From Geodermatophilus arenarius (GTDB taxonomy: Bacteria > Actinomycetota > Actinomycetes > Mycobacteriales > Geodermatophilaceae), in NCBI RefSeq assembly GCF_042654585.1, contig NZ_JBHSGR010000026.1, positions 1-64,000 of the forward strand: DNA of 64,000 bases, read 5' to 3'. The first letter of the stretch is position 1. Each line of letters opens with the position of its first letter. Under the pieces are notes generated by a model. It made no database searches. It was given only the letters and a program-made list of their open reading frames with translations, and had not been told where the DNA came from. Made by a program: the position numbers and the translations under genes. Positions 12,411 through 22,626 of this stretch are shown here, piece by piece.

Positions 12411-12634
12411 GCGGTCTTCTTGCTGTTCCGGTTCGCCCCGCCACGGCTGCGCAGCGTGGCACCGGACTCCGACAGGAGCCGGTGCACGAACCCGTAGGAC
12501 CGGTTCGTCGAGGTGGCCAGGGAGCGGATGCTCTCCCCGCCGTCGTACCGCTTCTTCAGCTCGTCCGCCAGGGTGGTGCGGTCCCCACCGGTGATGCGCT
12601 TGCCCTTGCCGAGGTCCGTGCTCGAGTCGGCCAT
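12407..12634 (-). CDS. Small helix-turn-helix protein
   Basis: The 75-residue protein starts at ATG 12634 behind a strong GGAGGGGAG site. A central HTH is visible in GGESIRSLATSTNRSYGFVHRLL, with basic tails at both ends (KGKR and RGGANRNSKK). It is of a type conserved in many actinomycetes as a single-domain DNA-binding protein of unknown target. The frame extends upstream to 12736, but that part is Arg/Pro-rich and lacks a ribosome-binding site. The stop overlaps the hydratase start, so the two are co-translated. A nucleoid-associated or local regulatory role would be a guess. Confidence 0.8.
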   Translation of the reverse strand: MADSSTDLGKGKRITGGDRTTLADELKKRYDGGESIRSLATSTNRSYGFVHRLLSESGATLRSRGGANRNSKKTA

Positions 12635-13067
12635 GACTCCCCTCCGTCGCAGCCGCCGGGACCGGCGAGGGGTGCCGGCCCGGTCGGGTGCTGGCTCGCG
12701 TGGTGCCGCCGTCCCCGTGACGCCGGCCTCCCGCACCGATGATCACCCAGCCCGCGCGGCTCGGCCACGCGAATGACAACTTCCCGGCGAGCCGTCCCGC
12801 GGCGGGCGCGGAGGGCCGGCCCGGACGGTCACCCGCCGGGCAGGTGCCCGCGCAGCCGGCGCGGGGCGCGGCTCGGCCACGCCCCGGTGAGCGCCTCCTC
12901 GAGGTCCTCGACCGACGCCGCCTCGACGTCCGCGAGCACCCTCGGGTGGGTGCCGTGGCCGGCGACGGTGGTGGACGCCCGCGGCTGCGCCGCGACGAGG
13001 ACGTCCACCACGCCGGCACCGGGCAGGTCCAGCGCTGCGCCGCCCGTCGTCCCGGCCGCCAGGAGCG
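12635..13067. other. Gene-poor stretch between the ABC-F gene and the small HTH gene
   Basis: No convincing gene lies here. A minus-strand open frame (12829-13011, GTG start, 60 codons) directly follows the ABC-F gene. It reads in part like a normal protein (HPRVLADVEAASVEDLEEALTG) but has no ribosome-binding site and a short basic tail. It may be a small gene, the remnant of one, or chance. The promoter of the HTH gene must also lie here; TTGTCA near 12775 on the minus strand is a possible -35 but has no matching -10 at normal spacing. Confidence 0.35.
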
Positions 13068-14669
<1,602 letters not shown>

Positions 14670-14676
14670 TGATCCC

Positions 14677-14682
14677 AGGGTA
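14677..14682 (-). promoter_or_regulatory. -10 box for a leaderless ABC-F transcript
   Basis: TACCCT (TANNNT) on the minus strand ends 7 bases before the GTG at 14669, and no ribosome-binding site precedes that GTG. This spacing predicts transcription starting at or next to the start codon. No clear -35 is seen. Confidence 0.4.
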
Positions 14683-14799
14683 GGCCCTCTCGTCCCGGAA
14701 CCGGAGCGGATTGCCGGGTGACGTCCACGGCACCCCCGTCCGTCCACAGTCCGGGCGAGATCGCTACCGCCGGCGCCCGCGGCGCGTCACCATCCGCCC

Positions 14800-16935
14800 G
14801 TGACCGATCCCTCCTGGTCCGGGCCCTCCTGGGGTCTGCCCTGTCCCGTCTGCGGCACGCCGGCCGCGCCCGCCCCGGCGCCCTGCGGGACGTGCGGCCT
14901 GCCCGCCGTCGCGCAGGCGGCCACGGTGGTGGCCCGGCTCGGCGCGACCATCGACGAGTTCGCCCGCGAGCGGGACGCCCTGGTGGCCACCCTGCGCGCC
15001 GCGGCCCCGGGCCCGGCCCCCGCCCCTCCGCCCGCTCCGGCCCCGGCCTGGGCGCCCGCGCCCGCTCCGGCGCCCGGCTGGCCGCCGCCGCCCGCGCCCG
15101 CCGCGCCGCCCGGTACGCCACCGCTCCCGCAGCCACCGTCCCCGCGGCGGCGGCTGAGCCCGCAGCAGGTGCTGCTGGGCCTGGGCGCGCTGCTCGTGGT
15201 CGCCGCGGCCATCGCGTTCGTGGCGGTGGCCTGGAGCCGGCTGGGCGTGACCTTCCAGGCCGCGGTCATGGCCACGGTCACCGCCGCCGCCTGCGCGGCC
15301 TCGGCGTGGAGCGCCCGCCGCGGCCTGCGGGCCACCGAGGAGGCGCTGGCCGGCGCCGGGGCCGCGCTGCTGGCGGTCGACCTCGCCGCCGCGCACGCGC
15401 TCGGCCTCTGGGGTGCCGACGCCGTGCCGCCCCGGCTGTGGGGCGGGCTGTCCTGCGTCGCGGGCGCGGCCGTGGCCCTGGCCCTCGGCCGCGGCACGCG
15501 CAGCACGGTCACCTGGCCGCTGGTCGCCCTGCTCGCCGCCCAGCCGGCCGGCTGGCTGCTGCTGCCCCTCGGGGTGGCCGACGGCGGCGCGGGGGTCGCG
15601 GTCCTGCTCGCCACCGCGCTGGTCGACGTCCTGGCGCTGCTCCTGCTGCGCCCGGCCCTGCAGCGGGTCGCGCTCGGGCTGGGCGCCCTGACCGGAGGCG
15701 CCGGGGTGCTCCTCGGCGTCCCGCTGGCCTGGGACGGCGGTGCGGTCGACGGGTGGGTCGCCACCGGCGTCCTCGTGGTGGCCGCGGCCGTCGCCGGCGC
15801 CCTGCTGCGGGAGCCGCGGCTGGCGCCGTTCCTGCCGGAGCCGCGCGCCGCCGCGGCCGGCGCGGCGGGGGTCGCGGCCCTGGCCCTGGCCGGGTCGCTG
15901 AGCGGGCTCGGTGTGGCGGGGACCGTCGCGGCGGGCGGGCTGGGCCTGGTCCTGCTCACCACCGCCGCGCCGCCGTCGGTCGCCGGGTCCGCGCCGGCGG
16001 CGCTGCTCGCCGGCGGGGGCGCGCTGACCGCCGCCGTCGCCGGCGTCCTCGCCGACGGCGACCACCCCGCGCCGCTGGCCCTGGTGCTGCTCGCCGCCGC
16101 CGTCCCGGCCGTCCTCGCCGCGGTGCTGCGCCCCGGGGTCCGCGCCGCGGCGACCGGGACCGCGCTGGCCGCACCCGGCGGTGCCGTCCTGATCGCCTCG
16201 GGGGGTGGCCTGCTCTCCCCCGGGGTCGCGGGCCTCCTGCTCGCGCTCGTCGCCGCCGCCGCGTTCGCCGTCGCCACGGCCCGCGCCGCGCGGCCCGAGG
16301 AGGTCGCCGCCGCAGGCACCGGCGCGGTCCTCGCCGTGGCCGCCGGGATCACCGCCGGCAGCGCCGGGGCGTGGGGGCAGGTCGCGGTCGACCTCGCCGT
16401 GGCCGGGGCGGCCGCCGGCTGCTACGCCGTCGTCGCCCGGCGCCGCCTCGCCGCCGTCCTCGCGGTGGCCGACCTCGTGCTCGCCGGGTGGATCGCCGCG
16501 GCGGGTGCGGAGATCCGCACGCCGGAGGTCTACACGCTGCCGGCCGCGGCGGGGCTGCTGCTGCTCGCGCTCCCGGCGCTGCGCACGGGAGCAGCCTCCT
16601 GGGCCGCCGAGGGCGCCGCGGTGGCCGTCGCGCTGCTGCCGTCGGCGGTCGTCGCCGTGGCCGACCCGGCGCCGCTGCGGCTGGTCGGGGTGGTCGCCGC
16701 GGCGGCCGGGCTGACCGTCGCGGGGGCGCTCACCCACCGGCAGGCGCCGTTCGTCCTCGGGGCCGGTGCCCTGCTGGTGGTGACGCTCGGCCGGCTGGCG
16801 TCCTACGCGCCGCTCGTGCCGCGCTGGGTCACGCTGGCCACCGCGGGCCTGCTCCTGCTGGTCGTCGGGGCCACCTACGAGCGGCGCCGGCAGCAGGCAC
16901 GGGAGGCGGTGGCCTGGGTCGCGCAGATGCGCTGA
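14800..16935 (+). CDS. SCO7613-type polytopic membrane protein with N-terminal zinc ribbon
   Basis: The 711-residue protein begins with a CPVCG...CGTCG zinc-ribbon-like pair (residues 15-33), then a short helix (LGATIDEFARERDALVATL), then a Pro/Ala-rich linker to about residue 125. From there to the end are roughly 20 hydrophobic helices with very little loop. This is the pattern of the large actinobacterial SCO7613 C-terminal-domain membrane proteins, whose function is unknown. The start is GTG 14800. The next gene is a paralogue without the zinc ribbon. Almost every third codon base is G or C, like neighbouring genes. Transport or cell-envelope roles are guesses. Confidence 0.8.
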   Translation: MTDPSWSGPSWGLPCPVCGTPAAPAPAPCGTCGLPAVAQAATVVARLGATIDEFARERDALVATLRAAAPGPAPAPPPAPAPAWAPAPAPAPGWPPPPAPAAPPGTPPLPQPPSPRRRLSPQQVLLGLGALLVVAAAIAFVAVAWSRLGVTFQAAVMATVTAAACAASAWSARRGLRATEEALAGAGAALLAVDLAAAHALGLWGADAVPPRLWGGLSCVAGAAVALALGRGTRSTVTWPLVALLAAQPAGWLLLPLGVADGGAGVAVLLATALVDVLALLLLRPALQRVALGLGALTGGAGVLLGVPLAWDGGAVDGWVATGVLVVAAAVAGALLREPRLAPFLPEPRAAAAGAAGVAALALAGSLSGLGVAGTVAAGGLGLVLLTTAAPPSVAGSAPAALLAGGGALTAAVAGVLADGDHPAPLALVLLAAAVPAVLAAVLRPGVRAAATGTALAAPGGAVLIASGGGLLSPGVAGLLLALVAAAAFAVATARAARPEEVAAAGTGAVLAVAAGITAGSAGAWGQVAVDLAVAGAAAGCYAVVARRRLAAVLAVADLVLAGWIAAAGAEIRTPEVYTLPAAAGLLLLALPALRTGAASWAAEGAAVAVALLPSAVVAVADPAPLRLVGVVAAAAGLTVAGALTHRQAPFVLGAGALLVVTLGRLASYAPLVPRWVTLATAGLLLLVVGATYERRRQQAREAVAWVAQMR

Positions 16936-16942
16936 CCGCCCC

Positions 16943-16948
16943 TAGCGT
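16943..16948 (+). promoter_or_regulatory. Possible -10 of the second SCO7613-type gene
   Basis: TAGCGT lies in the 47-base gap between the two paralogues, 34 bases before ATG 16983, and is followed by a GAGGGGGGA ribosome-binding site. It suggests the second gene has its own promoter. Confidence 0.35.
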
Positions 16949-16982
16949 GAGGCCCGACGGCCGGGCGCGAGGGGGGACGGCG

Positions 16983-18815
16983 ATGACGGGCGCGCCGCTG
17001 CCACCCCTGCCCTACGCGGGCCCGCCGGGAGCGGCCCGCGTCGATCCCGGCCCGCCCCTGCCCTCGCTGCCCGCCCGGCTGCGGCCGCCGCAGGTGATCC
17101 TCGGCGTCGGGGTGGTCCTGCTGGTGGCCACGGCGCTGGCCGGGCCGTCGCTGGCGGGCGGGGTCGCCCGGATCGGCGTCCTGCTGCTGGCGCTGGTCGC
17201 CGCGTGCGCCGCGGCGTGGGCCGCCCGGGCCCGGCTGCGCAGCACCGAGGAGGCGTGCGCCGCAGCCGCGGTCGCACTCGCGCTGACCGGAGCCGCCGGC
17301 GGGGAGCGCACCGCCGACGGCGGGCCGCTGCCGGCGCTGGGCCTGGCCGTCCTGCTGCTCAGCCTGCGGGTGCTGCTCCCCCGGCCGCTGAGCTGGCCGC
17401 TCGGCGCCTGGCTGGCGCTGCAGGTGGCGGCCCTGCGGTCGCTCGCCCTGGTGCCCGCGGGCCTGCCGCGCACCGCGCTGCTGCTCGGCGTCGCGCTGGC
17501 CGGGCTCGCGGTCACCCTGACGGCGCGGCGCCCGCTGGCCCGCGTCGCCCTGGTGACCACCGCGCCCTGGTTCGTCGCCGGGGCAGCCGGCGGGCTGGTC
17601 GGCGCCGCCACCGGTGCCGGTGATGCCCGCCGGGTCGCGGCCGGCCTGCCAGTCGCCGCGGCGGCCGCGCTGCTGCTCGTGCGGCTGGAGCGCGCGGTCG
17701 AGCCGCTGCTCGGGCCGCCGCGGCTGGTCCCCGGGGTCGCGGGCCTGGTCGCCGGCGGGGCGGTGGGTGCGGCGCTGTCCACCGACGGGCCGGTCCCGCT
17801 CCCGCTCGCGGGCTGGCTCGGCGTGCTGCTCGCGAGCGTGGCCGCGGCCACGCTGACCGGCTGGCGCCGGGGGCTGCTGCTGCCCGCCGCGACCGCCGCG
17901 GGGCTCGTCCTGGTGGTGCCGGCGGTGGCCCAGCTGGTCGCGGCCGCGCGCTGGCCCTCGCTGATCGCGCTGCTGGTGCTGCTGGCGCTGTCCGCGGCCG
18001 GTGTCGCGGCGGCCCGCCGGGACGAGCGGGCCCGGGCGCTGGCCGAGGCCGTCGGCTGCCTCGTCGCCGCGGCGCTGCTCGCGGTGCCGGCGGGGCTGCT
18101 CTCCGCCGGCGCCGCCGCGGCGGCGCTCACCGGGCTGTTCGCCGGCACGCTGGCCGCCCGGCCCGCGCTGGCCGCCGACGTCCGCGGTGCGACCGGCACG
18201 GTCGGCGCCGTCTGCGCGGGTGCGGCGCTGGTGGTCCTGGCCGTCTCCGCCGCGTGGGGTCCGCTCGCGGCGCAGCTGGCCGTGCAGGGCGTGCTGGTCT
18301 GCGCCTGGGCGGCGCCGGCGGCCCGAGGGGGCGAGGCCGAGGCGGCCTGGCGCACCGGCGCGCTGGAGCTGGGCGCTGCGGGGTGGACGCTGGCCGCGCT
18401 GACCGGCACGGCCGTGGTCGAGGCCTGGAGCCTGCCGGCCGCCGCGGCGCTGCTGGTGGCGGCCGGGCCGCGCCTGTTCGACGGCCCGTCCTGGCCGGTG
18501 TGGGGTCCGGGTCTGGTGGCCGCGGCGGCGCCGTCGACGGTGGCCGCGGTGGTGCAGCCCGGCGCGCTGCGCCCGCTGCCGGTGCTGGTCGCCGCCGCCG
18601 CGGCCATGGCGCTCGGTGCGCGCGCCGCGGTGCGGGCGCCGCTGTTCGTCGGCGCGGCCACGGCGGTCGCGCTCGGCGTGGGGCTGGCGGTGGAGGCCCT
18701 GCCGCTGCCGCTGGCCGGGGTCCTCGTCGCCGGCGCGGGCCTGCTGGCCCTCGGCGCCCGCCGCGAGCTGCGCCCGGTCGCGGGCTTCGGCGCGCGGCTG
18801 TCGGAGATGCGCTGA
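16983..18815 (+). CDS. SCO7613-type polytopic membrane protein, tandem paralogue
   Basis: The 610-residue protein starts at ATG 16983 after a strong GAGGGGGGA site. It has a short Pro-rich N-terminus (PPLPPLPYAGPP-like) and then about 18-20 hydrophobic helices. The segment PPQVILGVGVVLLVATALA parallels LSPQQVLLGLGALLVVAAA of the preceding gene, AARARLRSTEEACAAA parallels SARRGLRATEEALAGA, and both proteins end in a Met-Arg after a basic helix, so they are paralogues. It lacks the Cys pairs of its neighbour. The function is unknown. The pair may form a heteromeric membrane complex, which is inference. Confidence 0.8.
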   Translation: MTGAPLPPLPYAGPPGAARVDPGPPLPSLPARLRPPQVILGVGVVLLVATALAGPSLAGGVARIGVLLLALVAACAAAWAARARLRSTEEACAAAAVALALTGAAGGERTADGGPLPALGLAVLLLSLRVLLPRPLSWPLGAWLALQVAALRSLALVPAGLPRTALLLGVALAGLAVTLTARRPLARVALVTTAPWFVAGAAGGLVGAATGAGDARRVAAGLPVAAAAALLLVRLERAVEPLLGPPRLVPGVAGLVAGGAVGAALSTDGPVPLPLAGWLGVLLASVAAATLTGWRRGLLLPAATAAGLVLVVPAVAQLVAAARWPSLIALLVLLALSAAGVAAARRDERARALAEAVGCLVAAALLAVPAGLLSAGAAAAALTGLFAGTLAARPALAADVRGATGTVGAVCAGAALVVLAVSAAWGPLAAQLAVQGVLVCAWAAPAARGGEAEAAWRTGALELGAAGWTLAALTGTAVVEAWSLPAAAALLVAAGPRLFDGPSWPVWGPGLVAAAAPSTVAAVVQPGALRPLPVLVAAAAAMALGARAAVRAPLFVGAATAVALGVGLAVEALPLPLAGVLVAGAGLLALGARRELRPVAGFGARLSEMR

Positions 18816-18829
18816 CCCCCGGCCGGTGG

Positions 18830-20020
18830 TCAGCCGGGTCCGGGGCCCGGCACCCGGGCGACGTCGGCTCCCCCACCGGCGCCGGGGTACCGGCCGGCCG
18901 CGGCCAGGTCGGCCAGCTGCAGGGTCCGCGTGACGTCGCTCGGGGACACGACGCCGACCACGCGGCCGCCGTCGAGCACCACGGCTCGCCCGTCGCTGCA
19001 GCCCTCCATGCGCCCCAGCAGGTCCAGCAGTGGCTCCTCCGGGCGGGCGGTCGGGACCTCCGACGGCGGGCAGGCGACGTCACGCAGCCGCGTCGTCGCC
19101 CGGGCGGATGCCGGTACCGACCGCAGCCGGTTGAGGGTCACGAGACCGACCAGCGCCCCGCCGGGGCCGACCAGCGGGTAGGTGCTGAACCGGTGCGCCA
19201 GGGCCACCTCGTACAGGAATCGGTCGACCGGCTGGTCGGGGTCGGCGGTCAGCACCGGGCCGCTCATCACCCGGCCCACCGGCAGCCCGCCCAGCCGTGC
19301 GGACGCGCGGGCCTGCTGCTCCTCGGCGGTCGCGGCGTTGACGAGGAACAGGCCGATCAGACCCAGCCACAGCCCGCCCAGGCCGCGGCCGGTGACCAGC
19401 TGCAGGGCGCCGAGGGCGACGAGCGCGAACCCGAAGAACCGCCCCGCCCGGGACGCCGTCACCGCCGAGGACCACGGGTCCCCGCGCCGCCACCACAGCA
19501 GCGCCCGCAGCAGCCGCCCGCCGTCGAGCGGGGCCGCCGGGACGAGGTTGAACAGGGCCAGCGAGACGTTGATGACCGCGAGGTAGTCCAGGACGGCCAC
19601 GGGCAGCCCGCCGGCGCCGGCGACCCGCGCCAGGACGGCGGCCGCCATGGCCAGCCCGCCGAGGACGAGGCTGGTCAGCGGGCCGACGCCGGCGATGCGG
19701 AACTCCGCCCCGGGGGTCCGTGCGCCGCCGCGCAGCCGGGCCACCCCACCCAGCAGCCACAGCGTGATGCCCTCGACCTCCACGCCGTTGCGCCGGGCGA
19801 CCACCGCGTGGGCCAGCTCGTGCGCGAGGAGCGAGGCGAGGAAGGCGGCCGCGGCCACCAGGGCGGCGGCCGCGTACGCGAGGCCGCTGCGGCCGGGCAG
19901 CACCAGGGGGAAGCGCCCCAGTGCCAGGCCGGCGGCGATGATCGCCACGATCACCAGGACGCTGGCGTTGACGCCGACCCGGATGCCGGCGATGCGGCCC
20001 AGCCGGAAGGTCTCGTTCAT
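18830..20020 (-). CDS. Site-2-type membrane metalloprotease (M50) with two CBS domains
   Basis: The 396-residue protein has about six membrane helices. The zinc-binding HELAH motif is at 67-71 and the second ligand motif NLVPAAPLDGG has Asp166, so the protease core is intact. A C-terminal cytosolic part (about 245-375) contains two CBS repeats that usually bind adenine nucleotides and gate activity. Such enzymes cut transmembrane substrates such as anti-sigma factors. The start is ATG 20020 with a GAGGAGG site. It faces the SCO7613-type gene with only 14 bases between them. The substrate is unknown. Confidence 0.9.
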   Translation of the reverse strand: MNETFRLGRIAGIRVGVNASVLVIVAIIAAGLALGRFPLVLPGRSGLAYAAAALVAAAAFLASLLAHELAHAVVARRNGVEVEGITLWLLGGVARLRGGARTPGAEFRIAGVGPLTSLVLGGLAMAAAVLARVAGAGGLPVAVLDYLAVINVSLALFNLVPAAPLDGGRLLRALLWWRRGDPWSSAVTASRAGRFFGFALVALGALQLVTGRGLGGLWLGLIGLFLVNAATAEEQQARASARLGGLPVGRVMSGPVLTADPDQPVDRFLYEVALAHRFSTYPLVGPGGALVGLVTLNRLRSVPASARATTRLRDVACPPSEVPTARPEEPLLDLLGRMEGCSDGRAVVLDGGRVVGVVSPSDVTRTLQLADLAAAGRYPGAGGGADVARVPGPGPG

Positions 20021-20456
20021 GCCGTCCTCCTCGGGCGGAGTGCGCAGCCCGCTGGCGCCCTACCCGATGGTGCGCCACGGACAACCCGCGCCCGGCTCGG
20101 GGCCGGACAGCGACTCCGCGCACACCGCCCGGTGGCCCGGGCTCGGGAACGCGCGCAGCGGCGAGAGGAGCGGGCGCCCAGCGGCAGGGCCGGCCGGTCC
20201 GGGGCCACCGGCGGGCGACCCGGTCCGGGTCGACGTCGGCGGCGACGACGTGCCGGACGGTCCCCCCGACGACGACTGCCCGCGCCCCGAGGGGCGCGGG
20301 CAGTGTCACGACGCTCGCGTGGGCCGCCGGGTCGTCCCCGGGGGCCCATCGAGGAGTCCGGCGAGGGGATCGCGGACCCTCGGTCGAGCTCGTCCGGCGC
20401 GGCCGCGGGGTCCCGCGGCACGCGGAGCGTGTCGTGCGGGGCAGACGGTCCCTCGA
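20021..20456. other. Non-coding stretch between sufT and the site-2 protease gene
   Basis: This 436-base gap holds the hairpin at 20275-20304 and the protease gene's promoter and ribosome-binding site. A minus-strand frame starting at GTG 20309 (VTLPAPLGARAVVVGG...) looks protein-like for about 35 codons and then becomes Arg/Pro-rich. It runs into the protease gene in another frame, so it may be a gene remnant. I see nothing else. Confidence 0.4.
20275..20304 (-). terminator. Hairpin downstream of the suf operon
   Basis: A perfect 14-bp stem (ACTGCCCGCGCCCC with its complement) closes on a 2-base GA centre. It lies about 150 bases after the sufT stop codon. It is the strongest fold in the gap and the likely end of the suf transcript. 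Confidence 0.5.
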
Positions 20457-20837
20457 TCAGACCCGGAAGCCGAGGGCGCGCAGCTGCTCGCGCCCGTCGT
20501 CGGTGATCTTGTCCGGACCCCACGGCGGCATCCAGACCCAGTTGATCCGGACGTCGTCGACCAGGCCGGGGCCGGGGCCGCCGGTCAGCGCGGCGCGCGC
20601 CTGGTCCTCGATGACGTCGGTCAGCGGGCAGGCCGCCGAGGTGAGCGTCATGTCCAGGACGGCGACCTGCGAGTCGCCGTCCTCGGCGACGTCGATGCCG
20701 TAGACCAGGCCCAGGTCGACGACGTTGACCCCCAGCTCGGGGTCGACGACGTCGCGCATGGCCTCCTCGACGTCCTCGAGCAGCGCCGACTTGTAGGCCG
20801 GGAGCTCGGGGGCGGTGTTCTCGGTGGTCTCGCTCAT
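20457..20837 (-). CDS. sufT: SufT/MIP18-family Fe-S cluster assembly factor (DUF59)
   Basis: The 126-residue protein has the DUF59 pattern VVDPELGVNVVDLGLVYGIDV, then MTLTSAACPLTDV with the conserved Cys, and a C-terminal WVWMPPWGPDKIT segment. SufT-type proteins help mature or deliver Fe-S clusters to target proteins. ATG 20837 overlaps the sufU stop in ATGA, which selects this start over an upstream in-frame ATG at 20915. It is the last gene of the suf operon. Confidence 0.92.
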   Translation of the reverse strand: MSETTENTAPELPAYKSALLEDVEEAMRDVVDPELGVNVVDLGLVYGIDVAEDGDSQVAVLDMTLTSAACPLTDVIEDQARAALTGGPGPGLVDDVRINWVWMPPWGPDKITDDGREQLRALGFRV

Positions 20838-21301
20838 GCCTGTCCTCCAGTGGGGGTGGCGGCCAGCGCGCGGGCGGAGGCGTCCTTGAGGGCCATCCAG
20901 CTCATCAGCGCGCACTTGATGCGGGCGGGGTACTTCGACACCCCGGCGAAGGCGACGGCGTCCTCGAGCTCGTCCTCGAGCTGCTCGGCCACCGTGGAGT
21001 CGCCCTTGGACTGCATGAGCGTCATGAACGAGTCGCCGGTGGCCAGCGCGTCGGTGACCGGGCGGCCGACGACGAGGTCGTACATCGCCGAGACCGAGGC
21101 CTGGCTGATCGAGCAGCCCATGCCCTCGTAGGACACGTCGGCGATCGTCTCGCCGTCCAGGTGCACCCGCAGGGTCACCTCGTCCCCGCAGGTCGGGTTG
21201 ACGTGGTGCACCTCGGCGTCGAACGGGTCGCGCAGTCCGCGGCCGTGGGGGTTGCGGTAGTGGTCCAGGATGATGTCCTGGTACATCGACTCGAGCTGCA
21301 T
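20834..21301 (-). CDS. sufU: Fe-S cluster assembly sulfurtransferase SufU
   Basis: The 155-residue protein has the zinc/sulfur-accepting cysteines of SufU in NPTCGDEV, GMGCSISQAS and RIKCALMSW. In Gram-positive bacteria SufU takes persulfide sulfur from SufS and passes it to SufBCD. Its ATG at 21301 shares one base with the sufS stop (TGATG), and its own stop overlaps sufT, so translation is coupled throughout. The insertion between the first and second Cys regions expected for SufU, as opposed to IscU, is present. Confidence 0.94.
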   Translation of the reverse strand: MQLESMYQDIILDHYRNPHGRGLRDPFDAEVHHVNPTCGDEVTLRVHLDGETIADVSYEGMGCSISQASVSAMYDLVVGRPVTDALATGDSFMTLMQSKGDSTVAEQLEDELEDAVAFAGVSKYPARIKCALMSWMALKDASARALAATPTGGQA

Positions 21302-22626
21302 CAGGCGGTTGCCTCCTCCGGCGTCACACCGAAGAAACGCTGCGCGGCCCGCACGCCTTCCACGAGCGCGTCGACGTCGTCGTACCCGGTGTGCACGTAG
21401 AAGGTGGCCCGGGTGGTGGCCGGGACGCCGTAGCGCCGGACCACCGGCCACGCGCAGTGGTGCCCCACCCGGACGGCGATGCCGAGGTCGTCGAGGACCT
21501 GGCCGACGTCGTGCGGGTGGATGCCCTCGACGGTGAAGGACACCGCGCCGCCGCGGGCGACGGTGTCCGGCGGGCCGATCACGGTGACGCCGGGGACCGC
21601 CTGCAGCTGCTCGAGCGCGTAGGCGGTCAGCGCCTCCTCGTGCGCCTGCACGTTCGCCATGCCGAGCGCCTGCAGGTAGTCGACGGCGGCGCCGAGGCCG
21701 ATGGCCTGGGCGGTCATCGGCACGCCGGCCTCGAACCGCTGCGGCGGCGGCATGAAGGTGCTGCCCTCCATCCGCACGACCTCGATCATCGACCCGCCGG
21801 TGAGGAACGGCGGCAGCGCGTCGAGGACGTCGTAGCGGCCCCACAGCACGCCGATGCCGGTGGGCCCGAGCATCTTGTGGCCGGAGAACACCAGGAAGTC
21901 CGCGCCGAGCGCCGCGACGTCGACCGGCTGGTGCGGCACCGACTGCGCGCCGTCGACCAGCACCAGCGCGCCGACCTCCCGGGCCCGCGCCGTGATCGGC
22001 CCGAGCGGGTTGATCGTGCCCAGGATGTTCGACTGCTGGGTGACCGCGACGAGCTTGGTCCGCTCGTTGACCACGGTGTCCAGGTCGGACAGGTCCAGCC
22101 GGCCGTCGTCGGTGAGCCCGAGCCAGCGCAGGGTCGCCCCGGTGCGCTCGCACAGCTGCTGCCAGGGCACCAGGTTGGCGTGGTGCTCCATCTCGGTCAC
22201 GACGATCTCGTCGCCCTGGCCGACGGCGTACCGGCGGTGCGCCGGGTCCTTGGCGGTCACCGCGTTGGACAGCGAGTACGCCACGAGGTTGATCGCCTCG
22301 GTGGAGTTGCGGGTGAAGACGACCTCCTCGGCGGAGGCGCCGATGAAGGCCGCGATCCGCGCCCGCGCCGACTCGTACGCGCCGGTGGCCTCCTCGGCCA
22401 GCTGGTGCGCGCCGCGGTGCGGGGCGGCGTTGATCCGCTCGTAGAAGTCGCGCTCGGCGTCGAGGACGCTGCGGGGCTTCTGCGCGGTGGCGCCGGAGTC
22501 GAGGTAGACCAGCCGTTTCCCGTCGCGCACGGTGCGCGACAGGATCGGGAAGTCCGCCCGGATCGCCTCGACGTCCAGGGGCAGCGGGACACGCGTCCCC
22601 GTGGGACGCGAGGCGGTCGAGGTCAT
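21301..22626 (-). CDS. sufS: Cysteine desulfurase SufS
   Basis: The 441-residue PLP enzyme removes sulfur from cysteine for Fe-S assembly. The PLP lysine is in FSGHKMLGPTGIG, the His that stacks on PLP in TEMEHHANLVPW, and the active-site Cys in RVGHHCAWP near residue 390, which is the group II (SufS) form. The N-terminus carries a short extension of about 20 residues. ATG 22626 overlaps the sufC stop by four bases. It works with SufU, encoded next. Confidence 0.96.
   Translation of the reverse strand: MTSTASRPTGTRVPLPLDVEAIRADFPILSRTVRDGKRLVYLDSGATAQKPRSVLDAERDFYERINAAPHRGAHQLAEEATGAYESARARIAAFIGASAEEVVFTRNSTEAINLVAYSLSNAVTAKDPAHRRYAVGQGDEIVVTEMEHHANLVPWQQLCERTGATLRWLGLTDDGRLDLSDLDTVVNERTKLVAVTQQSNILGTINPLGPITARAREVGALVLVDGAQSVPHQPVDVAALGADFLVFSGHKMLGPTGIGVLWGRYDVLDALPPFLTGGSMIEVVRMEGSTFMPPPQRFEAGVPMTAQAIGLGAAVDYLQALGMANVQAHEEALTAYALEQLQAVPGVTVIGPPDTVARGGAVSFTVEGIHPHDVGQVLDDLGIAVRVGHHCAWPVVRRYGVPATTRATFYVHTGYDDVDALVEGVRAAQRFFGVTPEEATA

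Noticed and set aside
20017..20523. A 168-codon minus-strand frame between sufT and the site-2 protease gene
   Set aside because: It is dominated by Arg and Pro, overlaps the ends of both neighbours, and contains the GC hairpin at 20275-20304.
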